A stretch of 64,000 bases of DNA, from NCBI GenBank assembly GCA_020746995.1, contig JAGPXD010000006.1:992001-1056000 (forward strand), written 5' to 3'. Position numbers and translations under genes: made by a program. Of the stretch, positions 9,401 to 21,153 are shown piece by piece. Numbering within the stretch: position 1 is the first letter of the stretch; each line of letters opens with the position of its first letter. Source of the DNA: Plectosphaerella cucumerina (Eukaryota > Ascomycota > Sordariomycetes > Glomerellales > Plectosphaerellaceae). Below the pieces are notes generated by a model. The model made no database searches, was not told the DNA's origin, and saw nothing but the letters and a program-made list of their open reading frames with translations.

Positions 9401-9797
9401 TGCCATCCGGCCGACTATGGTGCGTCCCATGAGCGATCTGGCAAGGCCAAAGCCTCCAAGGACCGGCTCTCACCGACGATCAACGACGAGTCGTCCGAAG
9501 ACGGCCAGCTCGTCCCGACGAAAGACAGGTGGCACGGGCCGTGGGCCAGGGCGGTGGCCGAAGGGTACGAAGAAAAGTGACTATGGCAATGCTTCGAGCG
9601 GCCCCGGTCTACCTCCAGGATGGATCAAGGAGAAGCAACCCGCTCCCACAACGAACGCGGGAATCGAAGGGGAGGACCCAGTGCCCTCGGGCGTCCCGGG
9701 GATGGACTCCGTGAGTGTTCGCTTCGATGAAGAAAGAGACTTGGCGACAGCAGCAGGGAAGGAAGCATCCGGAGAGAAAGCAACTAGTATAGCTTAG
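6442..9797 (+). CDS. SAS3: MYST-family histone acetyltransferase with PHD finger (SAS3/KAT6-like)
   Basis: Transfers acetyl groups to histone H3 tails as catalytic subunit of a NuA3/MOZ-type complex (family knowledge). The model is join(6442..7129, 7195..7239, 7299..7372, 7428..9797), 1058 residues. The N-terminal ~200 residues are strongly acidic. A PHD finger assembled across three exons follows (CIFC, CISCGEYSHQLC, MCPEC). The MYST domain (about 500-790) shows the C2HC finger CEFCLKYMNSDY..WRHKLKCPAKHPPG, the segment SCILTLPIHQRKGYGNLLI with the acetyl-CoA Q/RxxGxG motif, and SPEKPLSDMGLVSYRNYW. The C-terminus is low-complexity with an AT-hook-like GRGPGRWPKGTKK. I chose the Met at 6442 (MESAQQAEEE); an in-frame Met lies at 6364. 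Yeast Sas3 lacks a PHD finger, so this layout is closer to MOZ/KAT6. Confidence 0.9.
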
Positions 9798-10869
9798 GCG
9801 ACTTCCTCGTAATTGACTAGACAACACTACCTTTCCAACGTTACATTGCGAACTATGATTTTCCAATGAATTCAATGGTTGTGTTGGGTCTACATGCATT
9901 GATTCATGTCGTTTAGGAGGGACCCCTTCCGTGTGAGAGTGGCTTGCGTCCCCGGGAGGTGGCGTCTCCAACGAGCTTGTCTCGGCTACAACTCACAAGT
10001 ACCCGTCCACGTAGCTGTTCACTTTTACAATCAGGTAACTCGATTAGTTAATTACTTAAGTCTTGTTATAAATATAGGTAACAGTTATCCCCTAATGTAA
10101 AGTACTATAAATATACTTTTTCTTCCTGGATATAAATTAAGTATTTATAAGTAAAATAGTAAAAATAAAATAGAGTAATTAATAAGAACAAATTTTTTTA
10201 GAAAAAATCGTTTCCTGAAGTTTAGAAGCTACTTAAGATAGTGGCTCTAATAAGTGATATACTACTGTAACTACTATGTATTTGGGCTGCCTGCTACACA
10301 CAGCCTCAATCGAACTCCACATTTGGCGCCAAGGGTGTCATTATTCCCGCGCAACCCAGCCCGCCTTACGTCGTCGTGCCTTGTTGCCCACCGTCGGAGC
10401 CCATCACATTACAACTCGCACATCCCGTCAGCTACAACCCCGAAGCCTGCATCTCATGCCAACCATCGCACAGCCCGATACGATTTCTGGCGACAGCATC
10501 TGAAGCACTACCGAAAGTTCCAAAACATCCATCAACCCTCTAGATTGGGCTGCTCGCAAGCCATCGACCTTCCCGAGAGCTCGCGTCGCCACCCGAGCGA
10601 CACGTCAGAGGGCCTCGTCACGCCAGAGGCATCTCGCGATTCGGCCTCCCGGTCACCCCAGAGAACGACCTTTTCCTGCCCGGCAAAGTCGGAGACCCGG
10701 TCACGGAACAGCAAACATTGCACATCGTGAACAATCTTCCAGACGTAAGCCCTCACGCGAACGCGCAATGCAAGGTAATGATGGGCACATTACTAACGAC
10801 CAGTCCGGCTGGTAGGGCTCCTGACACTTCAACGAGGGCGACAACGCAGCAAGGAGCTGAACATACAAG
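9798..10869. other. Intergenic region MYST gene / epsin with AT island
   Basis: Holds the 3' UTR of the acetyltransferase, AT-rich island 2 and the epsin promoter and leader. Open frames around 10250-10770 are short, overlapping and without family resemblance. Confidence 0.5.
10025..10280. repeat. AT-rich island 2
   Basis: An AT-rich block with many TA steps and an AAAATAAAATAG tract, bounded by GC-rich DNA, ending about 590 bp upstream of the epsin start codon. Confidence 0.6.
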
Positions 10870-12744
10870 ATGTCGAAAGTCATTCGAAGCGTCAAAAATG
10901 TCACCAAGGGCTACTCGAGCGCGCAGGTGAAGGTTCGCGAGGGTAAGTGTCCAGATGCGGAAATGTCAACGGCTGGGGACTTTAGAGTGCTAACACGCGG
11001 GGACAGCGACGAGCAATGACCCATGGGGCCCTACCGGAACGCAGATGAGCGAGATCGCACAATTGACCTACGCATCGTAAGTTTTCGCTGCCAACATCCG
11101 CAACTTCTTGCGTCGCCAGCTAATGTTGACATAGATCCAACGAGTTCTATGAAATCATGGACATGCTCGACAAACGCCTCAACGACAAGGGAAAGAACTG
11201 GAGGCATGTTTTGAAGGCGCTCAAGGTCCTAGACTATTGTCTTCACGAGGGGTCTGAACTCGTTGTCACATGGGCACGTGAAAGCATCTACATCATCAAA
11301 ACTCTGCGAGAGTTCCAATACGTGGATGATGACGGCAGAGACGTCGGACAGAATGGTAAGCTGGTCCTGTTGACCTGCCAAGCACTGGTTTGCTGACCTG
11401 GATTCAGTTCGTGTCGCTGCCAAGGAACTGACTTCACTCATCCTCGATGAGGAACGGCTTCGTGCGGAAAGGAGCGATCGCAAAACCTGGAAGTCACGGG
11501 TCACTGGACTGGAGGAATACGCCCCTCAACAAGCTGGGCCGTCACAGAGGCCTGGTCGCGACCGAAGACGCCCGAGCAACGACGCCGAGGATGCCGAGTA
11601 CCGACTGGCGCTTGAGGCCAGTAAATACCAGGAGGAGGAGGATCGCCGGAAGAGAGAAGGTCAATTCTCCCACGATACAGACGACGACGACCTCGCCAAG
11701 GCTATCAAGCTGAGCAAGGAGGAGGAAGAGAGGCGGCGCAAAGAGCTCGAGGAAAGCAACGCCATGTCTCTCTTTGACGACACCCCGACCCAGCAGCAAC
11801 CGCCCCAGCAACAGTTTACTGGCTTCAACCAGGGCTATCAACAGGGCAGTGCCGTCGACTTCTTTGCCAACCCCATCGACCAGGTGCAACAGCCCCAACC
11901 GACCGGGTTTGTGGGCAACACATTCACGGGCTATCCTCAACAGTACCAGCAGACCACTGGCTTCCCTAACAACTTCAATGGATTTGGTGCTCAGGGCGGC
12001 GATGTGTTTGGACAGCAGCAGCCACAGCAGCAGCAGCCGCTTCAATCATTTCAGCCTCAGCAGACCGGCTTCCCCCAGGCAGCTGGAAACAACTTCTACG
12101 CCCAGCAAGGCCAGCCTTCGTCTACCCAGTCCGCCTACGCGCAACCGGGAACTAACAACCCGTGGAGTACTCAACAGTCTGCGTCTCCCATTGCGTCGAT
12201 GCCTACGGGTTCGAACAACCCGTTCGCGTCCACCTTTGGAAGACCTCAAGCCCAGAAGGCGTCCACGATGTCGACTCTTGGAAGCTTGCCAGAACAGAAG
12301 ACACTCTCGACGTTCAACCAAGGATCTTCGGGTTTCCCCATGGCCTCGGCCTCATCCACCCCTGGCTCGTTCCCCCAGGCCCCTCAGAGAGAACTCAACG
12401 AGCACGAAGCTAAGCTTAACGCGCTGCTTGCTGGCGGAGATGGGATGGACACCTTTGGCAACACTGGACAACTTCGAATTCCTGCCCAGCACACTGCTCC
12501 GGGAACTTTCGTCAACAGTGCTGGCTCCGGCACATCGCGATTGACGGAGGATGCGACCGGGAACAACCCATTCCTTCGCTCCCAGTTCACAGGAATGCCG
12601 AGTGCGAATTATGGCCCCAGCCGCATTGCGACATCAGTGACGGGAGCTCCTGCCACCGCTGGCAACCAAAGCTACGCCAACAATCCATTCGCCCCCCGCT
12701 CCACACAGCAGAACGGTAACCAACAGGATTTGATCCAGTTTTGA
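10870..12744 (+). CDS. ENT1: Epsin-like ENTH-domain endocytic adaptor (ENT1/ENT2)
   Basis: Epsins bind PI(4,5)P2, ubiquitinated cargo and clathrin and help drive membrane bending at endocytic patches. The model is join(10870..10942, 11007..11076, 11135..11355, 11408..12744), 566 residues. The ENTH domain (about 1-150) starts MSKVIRSVKNVTKGYSSAQV, with SNEFYEIMDMLDKRLNDKGK and NWRHVLKALKVLDYCLHEGS. Two ubiquitin-interacting motifs follow (DAEYRLALEASKYQEEE and DDDLAKAIKLSKEEEE). The rest is Gln/Asn/Phe/Gly-rich and contains three NPF tripeptides (EH-domain ligands) and a terminal LIQF, a clathrin-box-like end. The set ENTH-UIM-UIM-NPF-clathrin box is complete. Introns cluster at the 5' end, and the short exon joins are supported by the ENTH sequence. 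Confidence 0.95.
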
Positions 12745-14062
12745 GGTACCGTGTCGATGGTAGATGATTCCCTGGTGGCCGCAGAGGCGCGACGCAGGCG
12801 GGAGAGTCGACATAGCGTTTAGTTTGTTTCAATTTACAGGTGGCGAGGTATGAGGCCACAGTTTTCAAGACGGACTTTTCGATCGCAAGCAAGTAGTTAA
12901 TGTGTAAAGCCACAGTCAAGCAACTGGTCACCATGAACCGTAGTCCGTGTATGTTCTCTCGAGGTGGCTTGCGATGGCGCAGCCTGCCTGGCGATCCATG
13001 TCAAAAACTCGATAATTAGGAAACTTAGACCTAATATAGGTATTCTCTCGACTGCGATTATACTAAAAATATATAGCTCTTGCTATATAGTGTTAAAGTA
13101 ATAGAATCCCTAGTTTTAGAACTTTCTTAGTATTGTGCTTTTATTTCGGTTTTTAATATAATATATTTTTATAAACAATTAAATATAGAAACTCATTTAT
13201 TTTATCTTAAGAGACTATTCTCTCGATAGACTATACTTATTTACGATATACTTTTCTAGATAAAAATTATTATAGGTGTTTTATAGTATTATATTAGTAT
13301 CTTAATATATTTTACTATACCAGGTTTCAAATTATATAACTTACTAAATTAACTTAAAAAGAAGTTCTGTGTTTACTAAGTTTATCTATGTATTTAATCT
13401 TCATAGAAGTTTAGTTAAGTAATACTATATCTAGCTACTCATATGGACTGTGTAATGTGCTAGTATGGCGACCCACTATTATTAAGTCGACGCGTGCCGG
13501 CAGGTGGCCCAAGCCAATCGAACCGCGACTCTCGCCCTTAGGCAACAAGACGGAAAAAGCTCCAACCACACAAGCAGCTGCTTCCGCATTTCTTCCACCT
13601 CACACAGCTGTCGTCGACTCCGACCTACTTGCCTCACCTGGCGCTTTCCTCCAATTTCCAGCGCCAAAGCCTGCTAAGGTAGTGCACCTAGCCTGGCCGA
13701 AGCCTCATTTATCGACAAAGCTCTTGGGCATTGTCCTCGCCCTGGTCGCAACTTGGAAACCTCTTCCCAAGCTGCGTTGCTGGCACTTCCACCATCGTCA
13801 TTCCGCACGTCCGCACCCATCTCATCCATCGCCCTTCCTTTTCACTTGGAACTTCTAGGGAACATCCGATCACAAGACGCGACTTCGATCTCCATTGCGG
13901 GAGCTAGGGTTGCAAGTCCGCACAAACCATCAGCGTCTGCGCGCATCCAGCCCTGCAGCTCGACAGCCTGCGCAACGCCGACTACAGCACAAGCCGACAC
14001 ACTGGTGGCTCAGTCAACAAACGCGCACACGTTCTCCCAACTTGTTCTGAAGATCTCTCAAT
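12745..14062. other. Intergenic region epsin / nucleoporin with AT island
   Basis: Contains the epsin 3' UTR, the longest AT island (about 13005-13450), then about 600 bp of GC-richer DNA that should be the nucleoporin promoter and leader. No gene is recognised. Confidence 0.5.
13005..13450. repeat. AT-rich island 3 (longest)
   Basis: About 440 bp of very AT-rich sequence with dense TA steps and nearly no CpG; both edges are abrupt. I could not detect terminal repeats by eye. A decayed element changed by C-to-T mutation is plausible. Confidence 0.6.
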
Positions 14063-17000
14063 ATGTCCTTCGGAGGCACGGGGGGTTTTGGTGGCTTCGG
14101 CCAATCCAACAACCAGACGTCTGGCTTCGGTGGATTTGGCGCCAACAACAACACATCCGGTTCGTTCTCACGCGCCACCTCATTTGGTCTCCAAGGCCAA
14201 TCACGAGTAGCTTAGTACTGTGCTGACATGTCAACTTCATGATTAGGCTTCGGCAATAATACAACTGCCGCTGGCGGATTCGGAGCCAACAATAATACCA
14301 CCGCTTCCAGCGGTAGCGGAGGAATGTTTGGTGGCGGCGGCTTTGGAGCCAACACCTCGACCGGTGAGGAAGCCTATTCTCTTTCACACGGGAGTCGAAT
14401 TTCACATACTGACGTGTCTCAGGAGGCTTCGGTGCCAACACGACCAACAACAACGCTTTCGGCGCGGCGAAACCGACAGCATTCGGCGGTGGCACGACCG
14501 CTACTGGCGGCGGTCTTTTCGGATCAAACAACCAGGCCTCATCGTCCACGGGAACGACTGGGTTTGGGGGCTTTGGTGCTGCAGCCACAACCAACAATTC
14601 ATCCGGATTTGGCGGTTCAGGCGGCCTGTTTGGTAACAAGACCTTCGGTCAATCGAACACTACCCCGGCGAGCACCTCTCTCTTCGGCGGAGGCAACAAC
14701 ACCACCGCTACCACTGGTTTCGGCGGCGGCTTCGGAGCGGCCAACAACCCTGGTTTGGGGGGCAATATTGGCGAGCCCCCGGGCACCAACGCAACGCCAT
14801 TCCAGGCTCATAGCGAGAAAGAAGTAGGCGGTACCGGCAACCTCACCAATTCATTCCAAAACATCCTGTTCCAGGACGCCTACAAGAAATGGTCTGCGGA
14901 GGAGCTTCGCCTCACCGACTACAACCAGGGCCGTCGATATGGAAACGCCAGCGGAACCGGCGCTTTCGGCGTCTCCAGTTTTGGCAATACGGGATTCAAC
15001 TCCGGTGCTCAGCAATCATCAGGCTTCGGCGGTAACAACGCCAACACCACCGGTGGGCTGTTTGGTGGAACTGCTACCAACAATTCTACAGCCTTTGGTG
15101 GCGGCACGACTACTGGGGGCTTTGGTGCCACCAACTCCGGCGGTGGTGGTCTCTTTGGCAGTCAACCCAAGCCTGCAACCGGTGGCCTCTTTGGCAATAG
15201 CACCACGACTGCCCAACCTGCGCAGTCGGGTGGTCTGTTCGGCGGCTCCAGCACCGGCACTGGTTTCGGCAACGCAACCGCCACCACTGGAGGATTTGGA
15301 AGCAACGCTGGCAGTGGTGGTGGCCTCTTCGGCGGTGCACAGAACAAGACGGGCGGCTTCAGCTTCGGAACGAATACCAGCTCCCCGGCCACTGGTTTTG
15401 GAGCTGCGAATACCGGCACAGGTTTCGGTGCCAACTCCGGTAACGCTGCTCCTGCCGGCGGCGGCGGACTTTTTGGCAACACTGGCCAAGCGTCAACTGG
15501 AGGACTCTTTGGAGGCACTGGTCAACAGCAGCAAAACTCTCAGCAAGGCACCACTCAAGGAGGTTTCGGTTCCACCACGTTCGGCACCCAAAGTCAGCCC
15601 GCTGGAGGCTCCCTGTTCGGAGGAGCTCAGCAGAAACCAGCTGGCGGTCTCTTCGGCAACACCAGTTCTGGTACACTCTTCGGCAACGCCAACGCTGGAA
15701 CAGGTACATCCACGACATTTGGAGGCGCGACCAACAACAATGCCGCTTCTGGTGGCGGCGGTCTCTTCGGCCAGAAACCCGCCACTGGTGGCACTGGTCT
15801 CTTTGGAACCGGAGGTTCTACGACTCAGAACAACAACAGTGGCACTGGCGGCACTGGGCTATTTGGCGGCCTTGGCGCTGGCACTCAGAACACTCAAGGT
15901 ACTCAAGGTGGTCTCTTCCAGTCAACCGGGCAATCTCAAGCGAAACCTGGTCTGTTCGGAACGTCTCAGCCATCCGGTGGCGGATTGTTCGGCTCTCAGC
16001 CGGCACAGCAGTCTGGGTCGCTCTTCGGAAGCATGCCGAGTCAACAGCAAGCCCAAAACCCCACCCTCGGAGGATCACTTCTTGGCTCATCGCAGATGGC
16101 TGGAAACTCGCAGCAGTCTCTGACGGCAAGCATCAACGATCTTTCTGCATACGGTAACCCCTCTCTGTTCTCGAACATTGGCGGCAACGATGTTCCCAAC
16201 CCCGGTCCTCTGGCGACGCCGCTGTCTAGCAAGACGAAGTCCAGGAGAGGCTCAATTCTCCCCATGTACAAGCTGAATCCAGCATCAGCCTCACGCTTCG
16301 TGACTCCTCAGAAGCGCGGGTTTGGGTTCTCCTACAGCACGTATGGCACTCCTGGAACGCCCTCAAGCACTGCCAGCACTCCGGGAAGCATGGGTCGCAG
16401 CATGTTGGGGACAAGCCTCAACCGTGGACTCAGCAAAAGTGTGTCCTCGAGCAGCCTCAGGAAGAGTTTCTCGGCCGAAGATAGTATCCTGGCCCCCGGG
16501 GCATTCTCGACTAGCTCAGGATCACGATACTACGGCAACACTGGAAGCGTTCGCAAGCTTGTTATCAACAAGGAGATGCGGAGCGACCTGTTCTCCACGC
16601 CAACCAAAGAGAGGCCTTCTATCGAGCCAGCCAGCGCCGCTCGGAAGCTTTCGAAGCGCGTCAGCTTCGATACCAGTACCGTTGAATCGGCTCCAGTTGC
16701 TGCACCTAGCCATGCGTCGATTGCCACTGAGGATTCTCCCACAGACCCCCAGGAGGCAGGTTCGCACAACGCCAACCAGCTGGCGAATGGCTCATCTGAC
16801 CCCACAACGGCGGCCACCGGCCAGGAGCTCGCTATCGTTCACGAAGAGGATGCTGCACAGACGCCGCGGGCGTCCGAGGCTATGGACAAAGCTCCCGGCG
16901 AGTACTGGATGAGCCCGACGCAGAATGCAATCTCCGCCATGAACAGGATCCAGAGACAGAGTGTGGAGAACTTCACCGTCGGCCGGGATAATGTTGGATA

Positions 17001-20000
17001 TGTGAGGTTCAGGGTTCCTGTGGACCTAACCAGCATCGACCTTGACGACATTTTCGGCGTCATTGTGGTCCTCGAAACCCGTTCTGCCACGGTGTATCCC
17101 AACACGGCCAAGAAGCCTCCCGTGGGCAAGGGCCTGAATGTTCCAGCTGCCATTTGCCTGGAACAGTCTTGGCCCCGGGGACGAGACAAGCGCCCTACCG
17201 GTGACAGCCGTCGTCTGGGCAAACACATTGAACGTCTGAAGCGCATCCCAGACACCACCTTCATCGACTACAGCCAGGACTCTGGCATCTGGAAGTTCAC
17301 CGTGGAGCACTTCACCACATACGGCCTGGACTACGACGATGAGGACGAGGTCGAGGTGCCGTCGAGCGCCCCAGTCGAAACGGGAAGCCCATCCCCTGCC
17401 ATCTCCCAACCCCATCTCCATGAGAAGGACAGCGTTGAGCAACAGGATGAGAACGACACCTTCGAGTTCCGGAGAAAGAGACGTGCACTTCCTGGAGCCT
17501 TTGACGCTGGCGATGCCGACTCGCGCCTCTTCCACGGCGAGACGTCTTTTTTTGAGAGTCGGTTTGCAGGTCCGTCTTCCAACTCACTCATCCTCTCGAG
17601 TGATGGAGACACAAGTGTCGGCGACGCTGGACCTGATCTGTCGGATGCTCCGCGCGTGCCTTCGGGACAAGTTCAGGAGAAGCAGGCCACGGCAGTGACT
17701 GCTGATACCCCAGAGTCCCCCGTCACTGAAACCCCTGGCGGTATCCTGCGAGCTCGCATGCGCGCCATGAAGGGGTCCGCTACGCCTATTCGCATTCAGG
17801 TCGCTGATGGGGATGATTGGATGGATATGCTGCAGAAGTCGGTCAGCCCTCAGAAGCGGGATCGTGTGCTGTTGAAGAGCACCCTGGATATGCCATCGCT
17901 CGAGGACAATTCGCCCCGTGGTGCCACAACCACATCCCACCCGCCGGAGCCTCGCGGGTTCGCTACTAGCATCGATCTGATGCACTCTCTCTTCGAGAAG
18001 AAGCGTGTTCCTTCTACTCGGCTCTCGGGCGGATTTGTTCAGGTCTGTGCACACTCTCCAGCTTGAAGCCCAACCTCTCAACAGCGGCCACCCGTGTGTA
18101 TTTGTGGTCTGCTTCCCGCAGTGGTATCTAGGACCTAGTGTATGAAAAGAACGTTTGCTGATGATGGTGTGAATTTCTTGATTTTTAGTGGCCGTATGAT
18201 CGACAGGAAAAGAGTTTTGGCAAGCCCAGTCTGGACGGAGAAGACAGCGCTTTCCGCAACTCTCCTAAGCCAACATGGGGCCCCGACGGCACACTCGTCC
18301 TTCCAGTAGCCCAAGCCATCACTTCCGGCCCGGGCCTGGTCCAGCCAAAGCCGAGCATCTTGCTGCCCCGCTCATCTGGCAATGGCTCGGAGACTGGGGT
18401 CACCTTTCTCAGATTCTCGAACGAGGTAAGTTCATTGGCCTTGAAATTGTTCCAGCAACTGACATTGTGTGTAGTCCGCGGCATCGGCAATCAAGAACCA
18501 CATGCGCCTGACCCATGTCCATTCTCACAACGGCATTCCCACTGCCGAACTTCAGTTCCAGCAATTGGCCGATTTGTTCCACAGCCACGACCTCGGCAAC
18601 CCAGCCAATGCGCAGGAGAAGCTTGTTTGGGACCTCGCAAGCATCTTGTTCGACGCCCCGGAGCCTACATCGTCGGACCACGAGGAAGTGTCCCGCCGCC
18701 GCGAGTTGTCGAGGTTCTGGACGGCCATGGTTGACGCCGGTACCTCCCGATCTGTGGCCCTCGCCAAGTCTTACGAAGGAAAAGCCCTTTCCTCCCTCTC
18801 TGGCAACCGGATTCATGAAGCTTGTAAATTCCTAGTCGAAGGTCGCGACTTCCGGCTGGCGACACTAGTGTCCTTGATTGGAGCCAGCGAGGCGTCCAGA
18901 AGCGACATCGGCGTTCAGCTCGCACAGTGGAACGAGAATGATGTCTTGTCGGACTTCTCTGACGCTATCAGGGCTCTTTACGCGATCCTCGCCGGCAATG
19001 TGTGCGTCTGCCAGGGCAAGAAAGGCGTCCCCATCGCAGACCGTATGGAATCCTTTGTTATATCCCGCCGATTCGGTTTCGACTGGAAACAAGCCTTCGG
19101 ACTACGCCTGTGGTATGCCGCACCGGATTCTCACAGCCTCTCCGGCGTGATTTCCAGCTTCGACGACGACATCAAACAAGACCTGGAAGATGCCCCACGC
19201 GCTTGGTATCTTGAGCAGGGAATCGATGCCTTGTGGCAGGACCCTGCCCAGAATCTGCGCCATGATCTCTTGTGGGGTCTTCTCCGCCTGTACGCCCGCA
19301 TCGAAGATGACCTTGAGTCGGTTCTGCGTCCCGAGAATTCGCAGCTGTCGCCCCTTGACAGCCGCCTTTGCTGGCAGCTGGGTCGCGCCCTCTCTGCGAC
19401 TGGCAAATGCTCCTTTGGAGAAGACGCGAACGTCAAGGCTGATGCTGCCACCATCTCTTTTGCAGATCAACTGGTGAATGAAGGTAGCTGGCTGGAGGCC
19501 ACTTTCGTCCTTCTGCACCTCACAAGCCCTTCGACACGGGCCAAGGCCATCAAGGAGCACCTGTGCCGGCATGCTGGCGATCTGGGTCCTGAGTCTGGTG
19601 TCAACTTCAACACCCTGACTCAGACATGGAAGATCCCGGCTGAGTGGCTATGGGAAGCGAAGGCACTCTACATGCGCAGCGCCGCCAGGAACCCCACTGC
19701 AGAGGTGCACTGTTTGCTCCGGGCAAATTCGTTTGCCGCTGCACACGAAACACTCGTCAGCAAAGTCGCTCCCGCGGCCATCATCAGCCGTGACTACGCA
19801 GCCTTATCGAGCCTTCTGGCCCATTTTGAGGGACACGAGGGCTACATTCCCGGCTGGCAGGTGGGGGGTGAGATTTTCCGCTCGTTCCTCATTTTGTACA
19901 GGCACCAGGAGCACCAGGAGCAGGTGCCGGAGGCGAGTTTGAACACCCTGCTCGCTGGGCTCCCAGCCATGCAGGATGCTGTGCGCGGCGGCGACATGGC

Positions 20001-20250
20001 CAGCATTGCCGCAGTCTGCGAGATGAGCAATATTGTTGCCAAGACCATCGCGGCCTCGCAAAAGGGACAACGTGTAAGTAATTTTCGGGACTCGTCCTGG
20101 AAACTCTGGTCTTGTGTTGGGGCGGAATACTGACATGCATTGCAGGCTTCGCCGATCCTGGAGCTTCCTCTTGCAGAGAGCGCTCATCTGAAGCATTCGG
20201 TTCACTTGGGACTATCACACTATCAGGGCATCATGGCCGGCTCCAGGTAA
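14063..20250 (+). CDS. NUP145: Nucleoporin NUP98-NUP96 precursor (NUP145-type)
   Basis: The precursor cleaves itself into an FG nucleoporin (Nup98/Nup145N) and a Y-complex scaffold protein (Nup96/Nup145C). The model is join(14063..14159, 14247..14363, 14423..18042, 18189..18425, 18475..20073, 20146..20250), 1924 residues. The N-terminal part is dense in FG and GLFG repeats. A GLEBS-like Gle2-binding segment lies near residues 182-243 (FQDAYKKWSAEELRLTDY, NQGRRYG). The autoproteolytic domain contains EYWMSPT, VGYVRFRVPVDLT and ends WKFTVEHFTTYG; cleavage is expected between Phe and Thr at about 1035/1036 (codons at 17311-17316). The Nup96 part begins after an intron with PTWGPDGTLV and is alpha-helical. 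The GLEBS motif makes it more like vertebrate Nup98 or Aspergillus SonB than yeast Nup145N. All exon phases agree. Confidence 0.95.
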
Positions 20251-21153
20251 TTTCTCTGGCCTGCGGAGTGTAATGGGCAAGGAGCAGTTGGGGCTTTGAC
20301 TTGGCCTCCGAGGAAGCGGGGGGTACCTTGATGAGGGTGAAGTCATTGTTGACCCCTCCTGCTGGTGCTAGAGAATCTTCATTTTAGAGGGATTCACGGC
20401 GCCTGTAATAGTACATGTATGTATTTCATTGTGTAACTATGACAGATGCAATGCATCCTAATCAAGCTGCCCTCGTCGTGAAACCGGGCGTTCTCTTGTT
20501 GCCCGCCAGTGCATCCCGTCATCGAACATGATTGTAGCCATGGTCACGTGTCAGTGCCTCGGCTGAGTCAGGTGAGCCAGCCCCCAGGCCAGGACCCCAA
20601 TCAGGCTCGGGACTGGATCAGGCACGTCCACCCCGACCAGACCTGCCACGACATCGCTCCGACTGTTTTTCCATCCATCAAAATACTGGTTTGATCTCGG
20701 CGTCCTGGTTCTTCCAATCCCGCGCTCGCGTCAGGCACACCCTACTAAAGGCATTTGGTTCCTTCGAAAACCCCATCCTATTTCAGGTATGTCACGTCCG
20801 TCCGATTGGCCCTCCCCACCCGCTAGGTCCGTCGCGCTGCGCTGCGCATGAGCTCCCATGATGTTGGATGCTCGTAGGAGCAGGCGTGAGTGAGCCATGG
20901 TGTTTCGAGTACCACGGCAAATCATAAACAATTGCCGTGGATCGCTACAACTCGGAACCACGCATGCGTATTATTATTTCTGTTGATGTAGTTGATGTAG
21001 CTCATGATGTCAATTGGTAACATGTTTATTAGATCCAAAGCGACTCGAAGTCGCTCTGAGGCCTGAGTCGTCGCAGCGCCATCTCCGGCGTCCCGTCCAT
21101 CGATTCTGCCGGCAATGTTGAACACTACGTTCGCCTGACACCGCTGGACCAAC
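20251..21153. promoter_or_regulatory. Intergenic region upstream of RGT1-like factor
   Basis: Holds the nucleoporin 3' UTR and the promoter and leader of the Zn2Cys6 gene. It carries TCACGTG at 20544-20550 and a TGAGTCA at 20564-20570, the core recognised by Gcn4/CPC1-type bZIP factors. Both are single sites, so function is only possible. Confidence 0.35.

Noticed and set aside
10254..10730. 158-codon open frame upstream of epsin
   Set aside because: Ser/Arg/His-rich without family resemblance; it overlaps the AT island edge and the probable epsin leader.
14939..16123. 394-codon open frame on the + strand
   Set aside because: A shifted frame through the FG-repeat exon of the nucleoporin; repetitive Gly/Phe/Asn codons keep other frames open.
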